Under the pieces are notes generated by a model, which was not told the origin of the DNA, ran no database searches, and worked only from the letters and a program-made list of their open reading frames with translations. A DNA stretch of 64,000 nucleotides from a bacterium. Its GTDB lineage: Bacteria; Bacillota; Sulfobacillia; UBA995. Of this stretch, positions 26,838-37,067 are shown piece after piece (positions within the stretch are counted from its first letter, which is position 1; each line of letters opens with the position of its first letter). Location of the stretch: NCBI GenBank assembly GCA_031082145.1, contig JAVHLP010000002.1:95214-159213 (forward strand), given 5' to 3'. Made by a program: the position numbers and the translations under genes.

Positions 26838-28010
26838 GTGGGGGAGCTTCTTATCAGGGGGGCAGCCGTCTACACGGTTGGCGGCGAGGTCCTGGAGCGG
26901 GGAGACGTCCTCATCCGGGAGGGCCGGATAGCCGCCGTCGGCACGGGGCTCCAGGCCGGCCCCGGGGCGGCGATCCGGGAGGCCGGGGGACTGACGCTGA
27001 CCCCGGGCCTTATCGATGCCCATGCCCACGTGGGGATCTGGGAGGACGGGCTGGGCTGGGAGGGCAATGACACCAACGAGATCACCGACCCGCTCACTCC
27101 TCACCTGAGGGCCATCGACGGCGTCAACCATGAAGATCAGGGCTTGCGGGACGCCGTGGCGGGCGGGGTCACCGCCGTGTGGTGCGCCCCGGGGAGCGCC
27201 AACGTCATCGGGGGCGAGGGGGCGACCATTCGCACCCACGGCTGCTCCCTCGACGACCTGATCTTGAAAGCGCCCTCCGGGCTGAAGGCGGCCCTGGGGG
27301 AAAACCCCAAGCGGGTCTACAGCCAGCAGAAGAAGATGCCTTCCACCCGCATGGCTTCGGCCGCCCTGCTCAGGGATGTTCTGGTCAAGGCTCAGAACTA
27401 CCTGGCCAAGCAGCAGCGGGGAAACGCCGATCCCGACAAGGCGCCGGAGCGCGACCTCCGGCTGGAAGCCGTGGCCCGGGTGCTGAAGGGCGAGATTCCC
27501 CTGCGCATGCACGCTCACCGCGCCGATGACATCTTCACCGCCCTCCGGATCGCAGCCGAATTCGGCCTGACGCTCAGCATCGAGCATTGCACCGAAGGCC
27601 ATAAGATCGCCGACCATCTGGCCCGCCGGAACGTTCCCGCCGTGGTGGGGCCGACCCTGACGGCCCGGATGAAGGTCGAACTGAAGGATCGGAGCCTGGC
27701 GACGCCCGGCATCCTGGCCCGGGCCGGGGTGAAGGTAGCCCTCTGCACCGATCACCCGGTCATGCCCGTTCATCATCTGCCCCTTGTTGCCGCCATGGCC
27801 ATACGGGAGGGAATGGACGAGACCGACGCCCTCCGGGCGGTTACCATCAACGCCGCCGAGATCGCGGGCGTGGACGATCGGCTGGGGACCGTGGAGCCGG
27901 GCAAGGATGCCGATCTGGTCCTCTGGACCGGCCCTCCGTTCGGTTTCCGGACCCGGGTGGCCGCCACCATAATGCGGGGCGAGGTGGTATTCGAGGCGGG
28001 AGGGGGTTGA
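26838..28010 (+). CDS. Amidohydrolase (imidazolonepropionase-like)
   Basis: The 390-residue product is a metal-dependent amidohydrolase with a TIM barrel flanked by a beta-sandwich. The first metal site is DAHAHVG near residues 60-66. Further ligands are in RMHAHRADD, EHCTEGH and the aspartate of CTDHPV. The substrate is not evident. It starts at GTG 26838, 15 bases after the partner protein gene, with GAGGGGAAG upstream, so it may be a downstream member of the GlmL-type cluster. Homologues are often listed as imidazolonepropionase-related. Confidence 0.87.
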   Translation: MGELLIRGAAVYTVGGEVLERGDVLIREGRIAAVGTGLQAGPGAAIREAGGLTLTPGLIDAHAHVGIWEDGLGWEGNDTNEITDPLTPHLRAIDGVNHEDQGLRDAVAGGVTAVWCAPGSANVIGGEGATIRTHGCSLDDLILKAPSGLKAALGENPKRVYSQQKKMPSTRMASAALLRDVLVKAQNYLAKQQRGNADPDKAPERDLRLEAVARVLKGEIPLRMHAHRADDIFTALRIAAEFGLTLSIEHCTEGHKIADHLARRNVPAVVGPTLTARMKVELKDRSLATPGILARAGVKVALCTDHPVMPVHHLPLVAAMAIREGMDETDALRAVTINAAEIAGVDDRLGTVEPGKDADLVLWTGPPFGFRTRVAATIMRGEVVFEAGGG

Positions 28011-28013
28011 GCG

Positions 28014-28907
28014 ATGCCCGATCAAGGCCAGGTGACCGGTTTTCTGGAGGAAGCGGGACTCTCGGAACGGACCAAGCTTGAGGACTACCTTCTGGTGGCG
28101 CTCGGTGTCCGGCCACTCGGCCTGCTCACCTACCCGGCCGAGTTCCCCGACGCTGCCGAGCTTGGCCGCAGGATAGACGCCCGCTTCGCCGGCCGCTACT
28201 TCGGAGCGGGCGATCCCGAACTGCCGGTATGGACCAACTTCGGCAACCGCCTCCGCTATAGCCTGCTGCGGGCCGTCCGAAGCCCGGTGGAGTACAAGAC
28301 GGTACTCCTGCGGGAGGTGGTAAACGCCGTGCTGGCGGGGTCGGCCGCCTACCAGGCCAGCCGGGAGTGGGCTCGGCGGTGGGGGCTACACACCCGGGAG
28401 GAAGAGGTCCGGCCCAGTATCCGGGAGCTTTACCTGGTGGCTCCTGGCCCGACTGCCGAACGACTCGCCTCCCTGATGGAACTGAGGGAGCGGATCCGGC
28501 AGGAGGCCCGGGCGGCCTTCTCGCCGGGGATACCCCCTGTCCTCTACATCTATCCCGAGGAGCGGTCGGCCGACTACGTCCGGGGGATGGGGGCTCTCCT
28601 GGGCTATCCGGAGTGCTGTGTCGAAGCATACTACCGGGCCAGGATGAGGCCGCCGGGAGATCCCGGAGCCGTCGCGTCCGAGCAGTTGAGCGAAGCCGGG
28701 GACGGGGTTGACCCCCTGGCTTACTTCGTACGCGACTTCTACCCCTGCCGGCCCGCTTGCCCGGAGGCGATCGAGGTGGGCCGCCGGGCGTTGACTCGCC
28801 TGAGCGGCCTCGATCCCCGACTGCCGGATCGATATCTCTCCCTGGCCGGGTCCAACCGGGATCGCCTGCGCGCTTACCCCTCGGGCCCGCCTGGCGGCCT
28901 GCCCTGA
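28014..28907 (+). CDS. DUF483-like cysteine-motif protein
   Basis: A 297-residue soluble protein. The only strong motifs are near the C-terminus: LLGYPECCVEAYYRAR near residue 195-210 and YFVRDFYPCRPACPEAIEVG near 240-258. This Cys-Cys plus C-x3-C arrangement resembles the DUF483 family and could bind metal or an iron-sulfur cluster. The reaction is unknown. The start codon is 4 bases after the amidohydrolase stop; the end abuts the uracil glycosylase gene. Confidence 0.6.
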   Translation: MPDQGQVTGFLEEAGLSERTKLEDYLLVALGVRPLGLLTYPAEFPDAAELGRRIDARFAGRYFGAGDPELPVWTNFGNRLRYSLLRAVRSPVEYKTVLLREVVNAVLAGSAAYQASREWARRWGLHTREEEVRPSIRELYLVAPGPTAERLASLMELRERIRQEARAAFSPGIPPVLYIYPEERSADYVRGMGALLGYPECCVEAYYRARMRPPGDPGAVASEQLSEAGDGVDPLAYFVRDFYPCRPACPEAIEVGRRALTRLSGLDPRLPDRYLSLAGSNRDRLRAYPSGPPGGLP

Positions 28908-29599
28908 TGGGAGGGCAACTAGCGTTCTTCGATGGTGGGCCCGCTCCCCCCGCCCCGGCGGAGGATCTGCGGCCCCCCGCGCCGGAGGCGGTGACCCCGG
29001 GGCAACAGTCTCTGTGGCCCGGCTTGGCCGATGATCGGCCCGGCCGCTTGACGGACCTCGCCCGGCGGGCAGGGGATTGCCGCGCCTGCTCGCTCCGCGA
29101 GGGCTGCCGGGGAGTGGTCTTCGGCGAGGGCGACCCGTCCGCCCGGCTGGTCCTGGTCGGGGAGGGTCCGGGCCGGCTGGAGGACGAGGAGGGCCGTCCC
29201 TTCGTCGGCCCCGCCGGCCAGCTCTTGGACCGCATCCTGGCCGCCGCAGGATTCCTCCGCCGGGAGGTGTACATCACCAACGTGGTGATGTGCCGGCCGC
29301 CGGCCAACCGGGTACCGCAGCCGGACGAGGTAGCCGCCTGTCTACCCTGGCTGCGCGATAAGCTGGCCGTGATCCGCCCCCGGATTGTGCTTTGCCTGGG
29401 GGCTTTGGCCGCCCAGACCCTGCTAGAGCCCGGGCTCAGCATAACCCGGGCCCGTGGCCGCTGGCACGAGCGAGAAGGAGTCCTGTTCATGGCGACCTTC
29501 CACCCCGCCGCCGTGCTCCGCGATCCGGGCAAGAAGCGTCCGGTGTGGGAAGACTTCAGCCAGATTCGCTCTCGTTACCTGGCTGTCGCCGGGGACTAG
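28907..29599 (+). CDS. Uracil-DNA glycosylase, family 4 ([4Fe-4S])
   Basis: It removes uracil from DNA in base excision repair. The 230-residue product has the four cluster cysteines of family 4 and 5 enzymes (Cys58, Cys61, Cys129, Cys145). The active-site loop reads GEGPGRLEDEEGRPFVGPAG where most family-4 members have GEAPG. The second motif is FHPAAVLRDP. The first 45 residues are a proline-rich extension outside the fold. ATG 28907 overlaps the last base of the preceding stop. Confidence 0.93.
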   Translation: MGGQLAFFDGGPAPPAPAEDLRPPAPEAVTPGQQSLWPGLADDRPGRLTDLARRAGDCRACSLREGCRGVVFGEGDPSARLVLVGEGPGRLEDEEGRPFVGPAGQLLDRILAAAGFLRREVYITNVVMCRPPANRVPQPDEVAACLPWLRDKLAVIRPRIVLCLGALAAQTLLEPGLSITRARGRWHEREGVLFMATFHPAAVLRDPGKKRPVWEDFSQIRSRYLAVAGD

Positions 29600-29613
29600 G
29601 GGGGGGGAAGGCC

Positions 29614-30609
29614 GTGGCCGGGGAGTTCGATCTGATCTCCCGGCTGGCCCGCATCGCCGCCCCCGTGGGACCGAGTCCGGGCCTGGTTCTCGGAATAGGC
29701 GACGACGCGGCCGTCCTCGACCCCGGGGGACCCCGTCACTGGCTGGTTAGCTGTGACCTCCTGGTGGAAGGAGTCCACTTCCGGCCGGAGTGGTTTCCCC
29801 CCCGTGATCTGGGCTGGAAAGCACTGGCGGTGAGCCTCAGCGACATTGCCGCCATGGGCGGGCTGCCTCGCTACGCACTGGTTTCCCTTACCGTACCCCG
29901 CTGGGGGAACGAGTTCTGGCCGGAAGAGTTCTACCATGGCCTGGCCGATGCGGCCCGCGTCTATGGTGTCGACCTGATCGGAGGCGACACCGCCGGCGGA
30001 CCGGTGGCTGTGGCCGACGTCTTCCTGCTGGGCGAGGTCGAGCCGGGTCAAGCGGTGACCCGGGCCGGCGCCCGACCCGGAGACCTGCTTCTGGTTACCG
30101 GCGACCTGGGGAAGGGGGCCGCCGCGCTGGCCGTTCTGGTGAGGCCAGGCACCAACCCGGCCCTGGCACCCGCGGCTGGGGCTCTCCTCCGGCCAGAGCC
30201 GAGGGTAAGCCAAGGCCGCGCCCTGGCCCAGGCCGGGGCCACCGCCATGATCGACGTCAGTGACGGCCTGGCCGGCGACCTCGGTCACCTCCTGGAGCGG
30301 AGCGGGCCGGGGGTGGCCGCCCGACTCTGGCGGGATAGCCTCCCCGTCAGCGAGATGACCGCCGCCGTGGCGCGGGACTGCGGCCAGGACCCGCTGGCAT
30401 GGGTTCTGACGGGGGGCGAGGACTACGAACTGCTGGCCGCCGTGCCGCCCGGCCGGGCGGCCGAGGCGCTGAAGGCCTGCGGCGGCATGGTAGTGGGGGA
30501 GATCGTGCCGGGCGGCGGCGAGATCGAGCTCGAGGACGCCGCCGGGCATAGAGAGGTCATTGCCGCCAAGGGGTTTGACCACTTCCGGAGAGACCGGCCG
30601 TGCTCCTAG
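29614..30609 (+). CDS. thiL: Thiamine-monophosphate kinase ThiL
   Basis: ThiL phosphorylates thiamine monophosphate to the active diphosphate. The 331-residue product has the family blocks EFDLISRLAR, LVLGIGDDAAVLD (metal/ATP), LLVEGVHFRPEW, AVSLSDIAAMGG and GGDTAGGP. GTG 29614 is chosen because GGGGGGGAAGG precedes it and the protein then begins AGEFDLI as in homologues. Its stop lies 9 bases inside the tsaE gene, which starts at 30600. Confidence 0.95.
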   Translation: MAGEFDLISRLARIAAPVGPSPGLVLGIGDDAAVLDPGGPRHWLVSCDLLVEGVHFRPEWFPPRDLGWKALAVSLSDIAAMGGLPRYALVSLTVPRWGNEFWPEEFYHGLADAARVYGVDLIGGDTAGGPVAVADVFLLGEVEPGQAVTRAGARPGDLLLVTGDLGKGAAALAVLVRPGTNPALAPAAGALLRPEPRVSQGRALAQAGATAMIDVSDGLAGDLGHLLERSGPGVAARLWRDSLPVSEMTAAVARDCGQDPLAWVLTGGEDYELLAAVPPGRAAEALKACGGMVVGEIVPGGGEIELEDAAGHREVIAAKGFDHFRRDRPCS

Positions 30610-31076
30610 AGAGCCGGTCGCCGGGCCGGACCCAGGCCCTCGGCAGAGCCCTGGGCCGCCTGCTGAGAGCGGGCGACTTCGTGGCCCTGGCCGGCCCCTT
30701 GGGTAGTGGCAAGACCTGTTTCGCGCAAGGTGTGCTGGCCGGCCTGGGGGTGCCAGGACCGGTTCGCAGCCCCACTTTCACCCTGGTGCACCAACACCGG
30801 GGCCGATGGCCGGTCTACCATGTGGACGCTTACCGCCTAGCCGGGCCGGGTGAACTGCAGGACCTGGGTCCGGAGGAGTTCTTCTACGGTCCGGGCGTGG
30901 TGGTGCTGGAGTGGGCCGATCAGGTGGCTGCCTGGCTTCCCGAGGACCATCTGCGGGTGGATCTCGAACTCCCTCCAGAGAACGATGCCGACCACCGGTT
31001 CATCCGGCTGACGGCGCATGGGGCACGCTACCGCAGGCTGCTCCGGCGGTTGACCGGTACCCTGGACCCGTGCTAG
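30600..31076 (+). CDS. tsaE: tRNA t6A synthesis ATPase TsaE
   Basis: TsaE is the small ATPase needed with TsaB and TsaD to make N6-threonylcarbamoyladenosine in tRNAs reading ANN codons. The 158-residue product has the Walker A motif GPLGSGKTCF, SPTFTLVHQH, HVDAYRL and the C-terminal LEWADQVAAWLP typical of the family. The start GTG 30600 overlaps thiL, so the two are translationally linked. It opens the tsaE-tsaB-rimI-tsaD run. Confidence 0.96.
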   Translation: MLLESRSPGRTQALGRALGRLLRAGDFVALAGPLGSGKTCFAQGVLAGLGVPGPVRSPTFTLVHQHRGRWPVYHVDAYRLAGPGELQDLGPEEFFYGPGVVVLEWADQVAAWLPEDHLRVDLELPPENDADHRFIRLTAHGARYRRLLRRLTGTLDPC

Positions 31077-31111
31077 CATAGGCTGACCTCGCCGGGGAGG
31101 CGGGTGATAGC

Positions 31112-31795
31112 TTGATCTTACTGGCCGTGGACTCCGCCACCGCGTTCCTCAGCCTGGCCCTTGACGGGGGCGACGGTACGGGGGCGGAGTTCTGCCTGAA
31201 GGGACCAGGGGCCCACGCCGAGGCGGTGGTGGGCGCCATGCGCTCGCTGCTCGGGGACGCCCGCGTCCGTCCCTCCCAGCTCGGTGCCGTCGTGGCCGGC
31301 ATCGGTCCCGGCTCCTTCACCGGCATCCGGGTGGCGGTGGCCGCCGCCAAGGGGCTGGCCTACGCCCTGGGGATCCCCGCCGTGGGTGTACCCACCCTGG
31401 ACGCCATGGCGGCCGGCCTCCCTTGTCCCGAGGGCCTTGTCTGCCCCATCCTGGACGCCCGCCGGGGGGAGGTATACGGGGCCGTCTACCAGAATTCTCC
31501 CCCGGCCCCCCTCACGGGGTATCTCAACTTGCCGCTGGAGGACTTCCTGGAGCGGCTGGAAGCCGGCCGCCCCGTCCTCTTCCTGGGCGACGGCGCCCTG
31601 CGCTATCGCCAGATCATCCAGAGGCGGTTGGCCGGCCGGGCCCAGGTGGCCCCGGAGGCGTTCGCCTATCCGAGGGGTCTCGTCCTGGCCCGAATGGGGC
31701 GTGAGCGGCTGGCGGCGGGAGACGGTGGCGACCCGCTGCAACTGGCCCCGCTTTACCTCAGGCGTTCGGAGGCGGAGACCCGTTGCCCACAGTAG
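31112..31795 (+). CDS. tsaB: tRNA t6A synthesis protein TsaB
   Basis: TsaB is the inactive TsaD paralogue that forms the TsaBD heterodimer. The 227-residue product starts LAVDSATAFLSLAL and contains the family block GIGPGSFTGIRVAVAAAKGLA. The catalytic metal histidines of TsaD are absent, as expected. It starts at TTG 31112, with a GGGGAGGCGGGTG upstream, and its stop overlaps the rimI start by 13 bases. Confidence 0.95.
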   Translation: MILLAVDSATAFLSLALDGGDGTGAEFCLKGPGAHAEAVVGAMRSLLGDARVRPSQLGAVVAGIGPGSFTGIRVAVAAAKGLAYALGIPAVGVPTLDAMAAGLPCPEGLVCPILDARRGEVYGAVYQNSPPAPLTGYLNLPLEDFLERLEAGRPVLFLGDGALRYRQIIQRRLAGRAQVAPEAFAYPRGLVLARMGRERLAAGDGGDPLQLAPLYLRRSEAETRCPQ

Positions 31796-32253
31796 ATGGA
31801 GAGCTTGAGATCGGCCGCATGCGGCCCGACGACCTGGATCAAGTCCTAGCGATTGAGCAGGTCTCCTTTCCCACTCCGTGGTCGCGGGCGGCCTATCGCC
31901 GCGAGGTGACCGAGAACAGCTACGCCCACTACCTGGTTATGCGGCTAGAGGGCAGCATCGTGGCTTACGGCGGCATGTGGGTGGTACTGGACGAGGCACA
32001 CATCACCACCCTGGCCGTAACCCCGGCCCTGCGCTGCCAGGGTCTGGGCCGCCGGGTGCTAGAGGCCCTGGGCGAGCTGGCGGCGAGCCTGGGCGCCAGC
32101 AGGATCTCCCTGGAGGTCCGCCGCTCCAACCTGACCGCCCAGCGGCTCTACAACCGGTTCGGGTTCTCGGCCTGCGGGATCCGCCGCCGCTACTACACCG
32201 ATACCAACGAGGACGCCCTGATCATGGTGAAAGAGGGAATCCGCCCTGGTTGA
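31783..32253 (+). CDS. rimI: Ribosomal-protein-alanine N-acetyltransferase RimI
   Basis: A 156-residue GNAT enzyme that acetylates the N-terminal alanine of ribosomal protein S18 in other bacteria. IEQVSFPTPWSRAAY, ITTLAVTPALRCQGLGRRVLEAL (acetyl-CoA-binding R/Q-x-x-G-x-G), SLEVRRSNLTAQRLYNRFGF and RRRYYTDTNEDALIM are classic RimI blocks. It starts at TTG 31783 inside the tsaB end, and tsaD begins before its stop. Confidence 0.95.
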   Translation: MPTVDGELEIGRMRPDDLDQVLAIEQVSFPTPWSRAAYRREVTENSYAHYLVMRLEGSIVAYGGMWVVLDEAHITTLAVTPALRCQGLGRRVLEALGELAASLGASRISLEVRRSNLTAQRLYNRFGFSACGIRRRYYTDTNEDALIMVKEGIRPG

Positions 32254-33319
32254 GCCGGGCACCATCCTCGCCCTGGAGACCAGTTGCGATGAGACCGCAG
32301 CCGCGGTTATGGGCCGGGGCTCTCGCCTGCTGGCCAACGTGATCGCTTCCCAGGCGGCCCTTCACCGCCGCTTTGGCGGGGTGGTGCCCGAGGTTGCCTC
32401 CCGCCGCCATCTGGAGACAGTTCTGCCCGTGGTCGACCAGGCTCTGAGCGAAGCGGGCACTTCCCTTGCCGGGCTGGATGCGGTGGCCGTGACCGCCGGA
32501 CCCGGCCTGGTTGGCTCGCTGTTGGTGGGAGTCACGGTGGCCCGGGTTCTCGCCCTCGCCCTCGAGTTGCCGCTGGTGGGAGTGAACCACCTGGAGGCGC
32601 ACCTCTATGCTCACCTGCTCCCCTCCGAGGGTGCCCAGGGCTTCGCCCTGCCCGCGGTCTGCCTGGTGGTGTCCGGTGGCCATAGCGATCTCATCTACTG
32701 GCGGGACCACGGAGATCTCGAGGTTCTGGGCCGCACCCGCGACGATGCGGCCGGAGAGGCTTTTGACAAGGTGGCCCGGCTTCTGGGGCTCGGCTATCCC
32801 GGCGGTCCGGCCCTGGACCGCCTTGCCCGGCGGGGAAACGCTCACGCCGTCTCCTTTCCCCGGGCCTACCTGGAGGAGGGGAGTCATGACTTCAGCTTCT
32901 CCGGCCTCAAGACGGCGGTAGCCTCCTATCTCCGGCGGGTGGAGCGGGAAGGGCGAGCCGTCGAGCATGCCGACGTGGCCGCCTCCTTCGAGCAGGCCTG
33001 TGTTGAGGTTCTGGCCGAGAAGCTGACCCGGGCCGCCGCTCAGAGGGGGGTCCGGGGGGTGGGGGTCTGCGGTGGCGTGGCCGCTAACACGGCGCTCCGC
33101 CGCGAGGTCCGGGCCCGGGCAGTGGCCCGAGGGCTGGCGGCCTGGATCCCCGACCCCGGCTTCTGCACCGACAACGCGGCGATGGTGGCGGCGGCCGCGT
33201 GGCATGCCCTGGCCCGCGGCACCGCCCGGCTAGATCCCATTGTGGACCCGAATCTCCCTGTGGATGGCGTGGACAGTGGTGCCGGGGGCACTGGGGACAA
33301 GCCGAGAAACCCGAGCTAA
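32246..33319 (+). CDS. tsaD: tRNA t6A transferase TsaD (CTG start)
   Basis: TsaD transfers the threonylcarbamoyl group to A37 of tRNA. ILALETSCDETAAAV near the start, GVNHLEAHLYAH (metal histidines), VSGGHSDL and the C-terminal CGGVAANTALR and DNAAMVA are all present; about 357 residues. No ATG, GTG or TTG exists between the in-frame stop at 32228 and the essential ETSCDET block; the first ATG (32309) would remove that block. CTG 32246 has AGAGGGA 8 bases upstream, so a CTG start is inferred. It overlaps rimI by 8 bases. Confidence 0.92.
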   Translation: MVEPGTILALETSCDETAAAVMGRGSRLLANVIASQAALHRRFGGVVPEVASRRHLETVLPVVDQALSEAGTSLAGLDAVAVTAGPGLVGSLLVGVTVARVLALALELPLVGVNHLEAHLYAHLLPSEGAQGFALPAVCLVVSGGHSDLIYWRDHGDLEVLGRTRDDAAGEAFDKVARLLGLGYPGGPALDRLARRGNAHAVSFPRAYLEEGSHDFSFSGLKTAVASYLRRVEREGRAVEHADVAASFEQACVEVLAEKLTRAAAQRGVRGVGVCGGVAANTALRREVRARAVARGLAAWIPDPGFCTDNAAMVAAAAWHALARGTARLDPIVDPNLPVDGVDSGAGGTGDKPRNPS

Positions 33320-33332
33320 CATCGGTTTTGCC

Positions 33333-33362
33333 TGGGGATAAACCTGTGGATAATGTGGATAT
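33333..33362 (+). promoter_or_regulatory. Three tandem DnaA-box-like 9-mers
   Basis: TGGGGATAA (33333-33341), TGTGGATAA (33345-33353) and TGTGGATAT (33354-33362) follow one another in the same orientation in the 78-base gap after tsaD. The middle one is the exact reverse complement of the E. coli consensus TTATCCACA; the others differ by one base. This could be a DnaA-binding regulatory or titration site. No dnaA, dnaN or AT-rich unwinding region is nearby, so an origin is unlikely. Confidence 0.55.
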
Positions 33363-33397
33363 CCCGATGGTAGCGCGGTTCTGAAGGAGCGGAAGTC

Positions 33398-33886
33398 ATG
33401 CCTGAACGCGACCCTCGCCGCCTGGACATCACTGCCACGCCGGGGCCGAACGCCCTCCGTCACTGGCGGCAGGCCGTTCCCTGGTGGCGGGCGCTCCGTA
33501 ACGCCGCGATCATCTACGTGGCTCGCCTGGTGCCCTCCATGAGGTTGAAGAACACGCTTTACCGAGCCACGGGGATGCGGGTGGCCCCCGGGGTTTCGGT
33601 TGGCCTCATGGCAATGTTCGACGTCTTCTTCCCCGAACTCATAGCGATAGGGGAGAATAGTATAGTCGGGTACGGCGCTCTCGTACTGGCCCACGAGTTC
33701 CTCATCGAGGAATACCGGACGGGCAAGGTGTCGATCGGCCGGAACGTGGTGATCGGAGCCAACGCCACTGTTCTGCCGGGCGTGAGGATCGGCGACGGGA
33801 CCATTGTCTCCGCCGGTTCACTGGTAAACCGGGATCTGCCCGGGGGAGTGCTGGCCGGAGGGGTTCCCGCGCGGGTGATCCGGTGA
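33398..33886 (+). CDS. Left-handed beta-helix acetyltransferase (hexapeptide family)
   Basis: The 162-residue product has a helical N-terminal part with a hydrophobic stretch (NAAIIYVARLVPS) and a C-terminal hexapeptide-repeat region (IGENSIVGYGALVLAHEF, VSIGRNVVIGANATVLPGVRIGDGTIVSAGSLVNRDLPGG). This is the CysE/LacA/WbbJ-type fold, an O- or N-acetyltransferase of unknown acceptor. AAGGAGCGGAAG precedes ATG 33398. It lies between tsaD and murC, so a cell-surface substrate is possible but unproven. Confidence 0.8.
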   Translation: MPERDPRRLDITATPGPNALRHWRQAVPWWRALRNAAIIYVARLVPSMRLKNTLYRATGMRVAPGVSVGLMAMFDVFFPELIAIGENSIVGYGALVLAHEFLIEEYRTGKVSIGRNVVIGANATVLPGVRIGDGTIVSAGSLVNRDLPGGVLAGGVPARVIR

Positions 33887-33949
33887 TCGGAAGCCCGGAA
33901 AACGGCGCCGTCGGCCGGGCAAACTACCCGTGACCGGCAGACTGCTCCG

Positions 33950-35476
33950 ATGGGGGGAACCGACTTGGCCGAACTCCAGCAGGTGCCAGGGGCTGTGCCC
34001 GGCGTAGTCCCCGCCGGGTTCCTTGACCCCCAGGCCGGTCGGCGCATACACTTCGTGGGAGTGGGTGGCTACGGCATGAGCGCCGTGGCCCATGTCCTGG
34101 CCGAGTTGGGCTGCCGGGTCACCGGGTCCGATGTTCACGCCTCCGAGCGCACGCGCCGGCTCGCCGACCGCGGGGTCGCCATCACCCTGGGCCATTCGCC
34201 GGCCAACGTCGAAGGCGCCGATCTGGTGATCTACAGCACCGATGTCCCCGATGGCAACCCGGAACTCAATGCCGCCCGTAAGGCACAGGTTCCGATCTGG
34301 CACCGGTCGGAGATGCTGTCGCATCTCATGGACTCCCGTTTCAGCATCGCGGTGACAGGTACCCACGGTAAGACCACCACCACCGCCATGATCGCGTTCT
34401 TGCTCGCGCGCCTCGGCCTCGACCCCACCGTCCTGGTGGGCGCCGACTTCGACCCCATCGGCGGGACCGCCCGTCTGGGGCGAAGTGAGTACCTGGTAGC
34501 CGAGGCCGACGAGAGCGATCAGTCTTTCCTACGCTATCACCCGTCGGTGGCCGTGATCACCAACGTGGAGCCCGAACACCTGGAGTACTATGATGGCGAC
34601 TTCAGCCGGGTGGTCGAGGCCTATCGCCAGTTCATCCGGAACGTCCGCCCGGGCGGTCTCGTGGTTCTCTGCACCGACAACTCCTCCCTGCGCGAACTGG
34701 CCGCTTCGGCCCGGGTCCGTGTCATCGGCTACGGATTGGAGGAAAGACGTGGCCTCAGGGCCGAGGACCTCCGGCCGGACAGGCAGGGAACCTGGTTCCA
34801 GGCTACCTGGAACACTCGGGTGCTAGGCCAGGCCCGGCTGGAGATCCCCGGCCGCCACAACGTCCTCAACGCCCTGGCTGCCCTCGCCGTCGGCATGGAC
34901 CGGGGACTTGACTTCGCAGTGCTGGCCCAGACCTTGAGGGGTTTCCGGGGACCCCGCCGTCGCTTCGAGATCTGCGGGGTGGGAGCGGGGATCACGGTGG
35001 TGGATGACTACGCGCACCACCCCACGGAGATCCGGGAGACGCTGGCCGCGGCACGCCAGCGGGCCTCCGGGCGGGTCCTGGCGGTGTTCCAGCCCCAGCG
35101 CTACGTGCGTACCCGGAACCTCATGGGAGACTTCGCCCGGGCCTTCTCCGGGGCCGATCACCTGGTGCTGGCCCCGATCTACTCGCCGCCCGGAGAAAAC
35201 CCCATTCCCGGCATCAACTCCCGCTTCCTGGCCCGGCTGGTAGAGGAGTACGAGGGAAGATCGGTGGTCTACCTCGAAGACCACGATGACATGGTTGAGC
35301 ACCTGCTCAGCGTGTCTGCTCCCGGCGACCTCATTATCACCATGGGCGCGGGCGACATCTGGAAAGTGGCTCACGCCACGGTTGAGCGACTCGCCCGGCC
35401 GACCAAGACCGGCGCTCCTCCCCGGCCCCGCTCGCCGCGTCGCCCAACGTTGATCTCCCCCCCCAACATGTGCTAA
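33950..35476 (+). CDS. murC: UDP-N-acetylmuramate-L-alanine ligase MurC
   Basis: MurC adds L-alanine to UDP-MurNAc, the first peptide step of peptidoglycan. RIHFVGVGGYGMSAVAHVLAELG is the UDP-binding motif, GTHGKTTTTAMIA the ATP loop, and DYAHHPTEI the central-to-C-terminal landmark. At 508 residues it is about 45 longer than usual, from an N-terminal extension of some 30 residues and a basic proline-rich tail after residue 480. TTG 33965 with GGGGGG 7 bases upstream is an alternative start. guaB follows after 54 bases. Confidence 0.95.
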   Translation: MGGTDLAELQQVPGAVPGVVPAGFLDPQAGRRIHFVGVGGYGMSAVAHVLAELGCRVTGSDVHASERTRRLADRGVAITLGHSPANVEGADLVIYSTDVPDGNPELNAARKAQVPIWHRSEMLSHLMDSRFSIAVTGTHGKTTTTAMIAFLLARLGLDPTVLVGADFDPIGGTARLGRSEYLVAEADESDQSFLRYHPSVAVITNVEPEHLEYYDGDFSRVVEAYRQFIRNVRPGGLVVLCTDNSSLRELAASARVRVIGYGLEERRGLRAEDLRPDRQGTWFQATWNTRVLGQARLEIPGRHNVLNALAALAVGMDRGLDFAVLAQTLRGFRGPRRRFEICGVGAGITVVDDYAHHPTEIRETLAAARQRASGRVLAVFQPQRYVRTRNLMGDFARAFSGADHLVLAPIYSPPGENPIPGINSRFLARLVEEYEGRSVVYLEDHDDMVEHLLSVSAPGDLIITMGAGDIWKVAHATVERLARPTKTGAPPRPRSPRRPTLISPPNMC

Positions 35477-35482
35477 CCTTAG

Positions 35483-37003
<1,521 letters not shown>

Positions 37004-37032
37004 ATGGCACGGCTTTCTTCCCCTTTTCCCCC

Positions 37033-37061
37033 TTGACAGGCGGCCACCCCCGGGGTAGAAT
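37033..37061 (+). promoter_or_regulatory. Sigma-A-type promoter of small-RNA-like unit A
   Basis: TTGACA at 37033-37038 and TAGAAT at 37056-37061 are separated by 17 bases, a near-perfect housekeeping promoter. The same arrangement recurs at unit B (45081-45110). Confidence 0.8.
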
Positions 37062-37067
37062 CTTCTC

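Noticed and set aside
33333-33362. Replication origin at the DnaA-box cluster
   Set aside because: Only three boxes, no AT-rich region, and no dnaA, dnaN, rpmH or parAB gene beside it.
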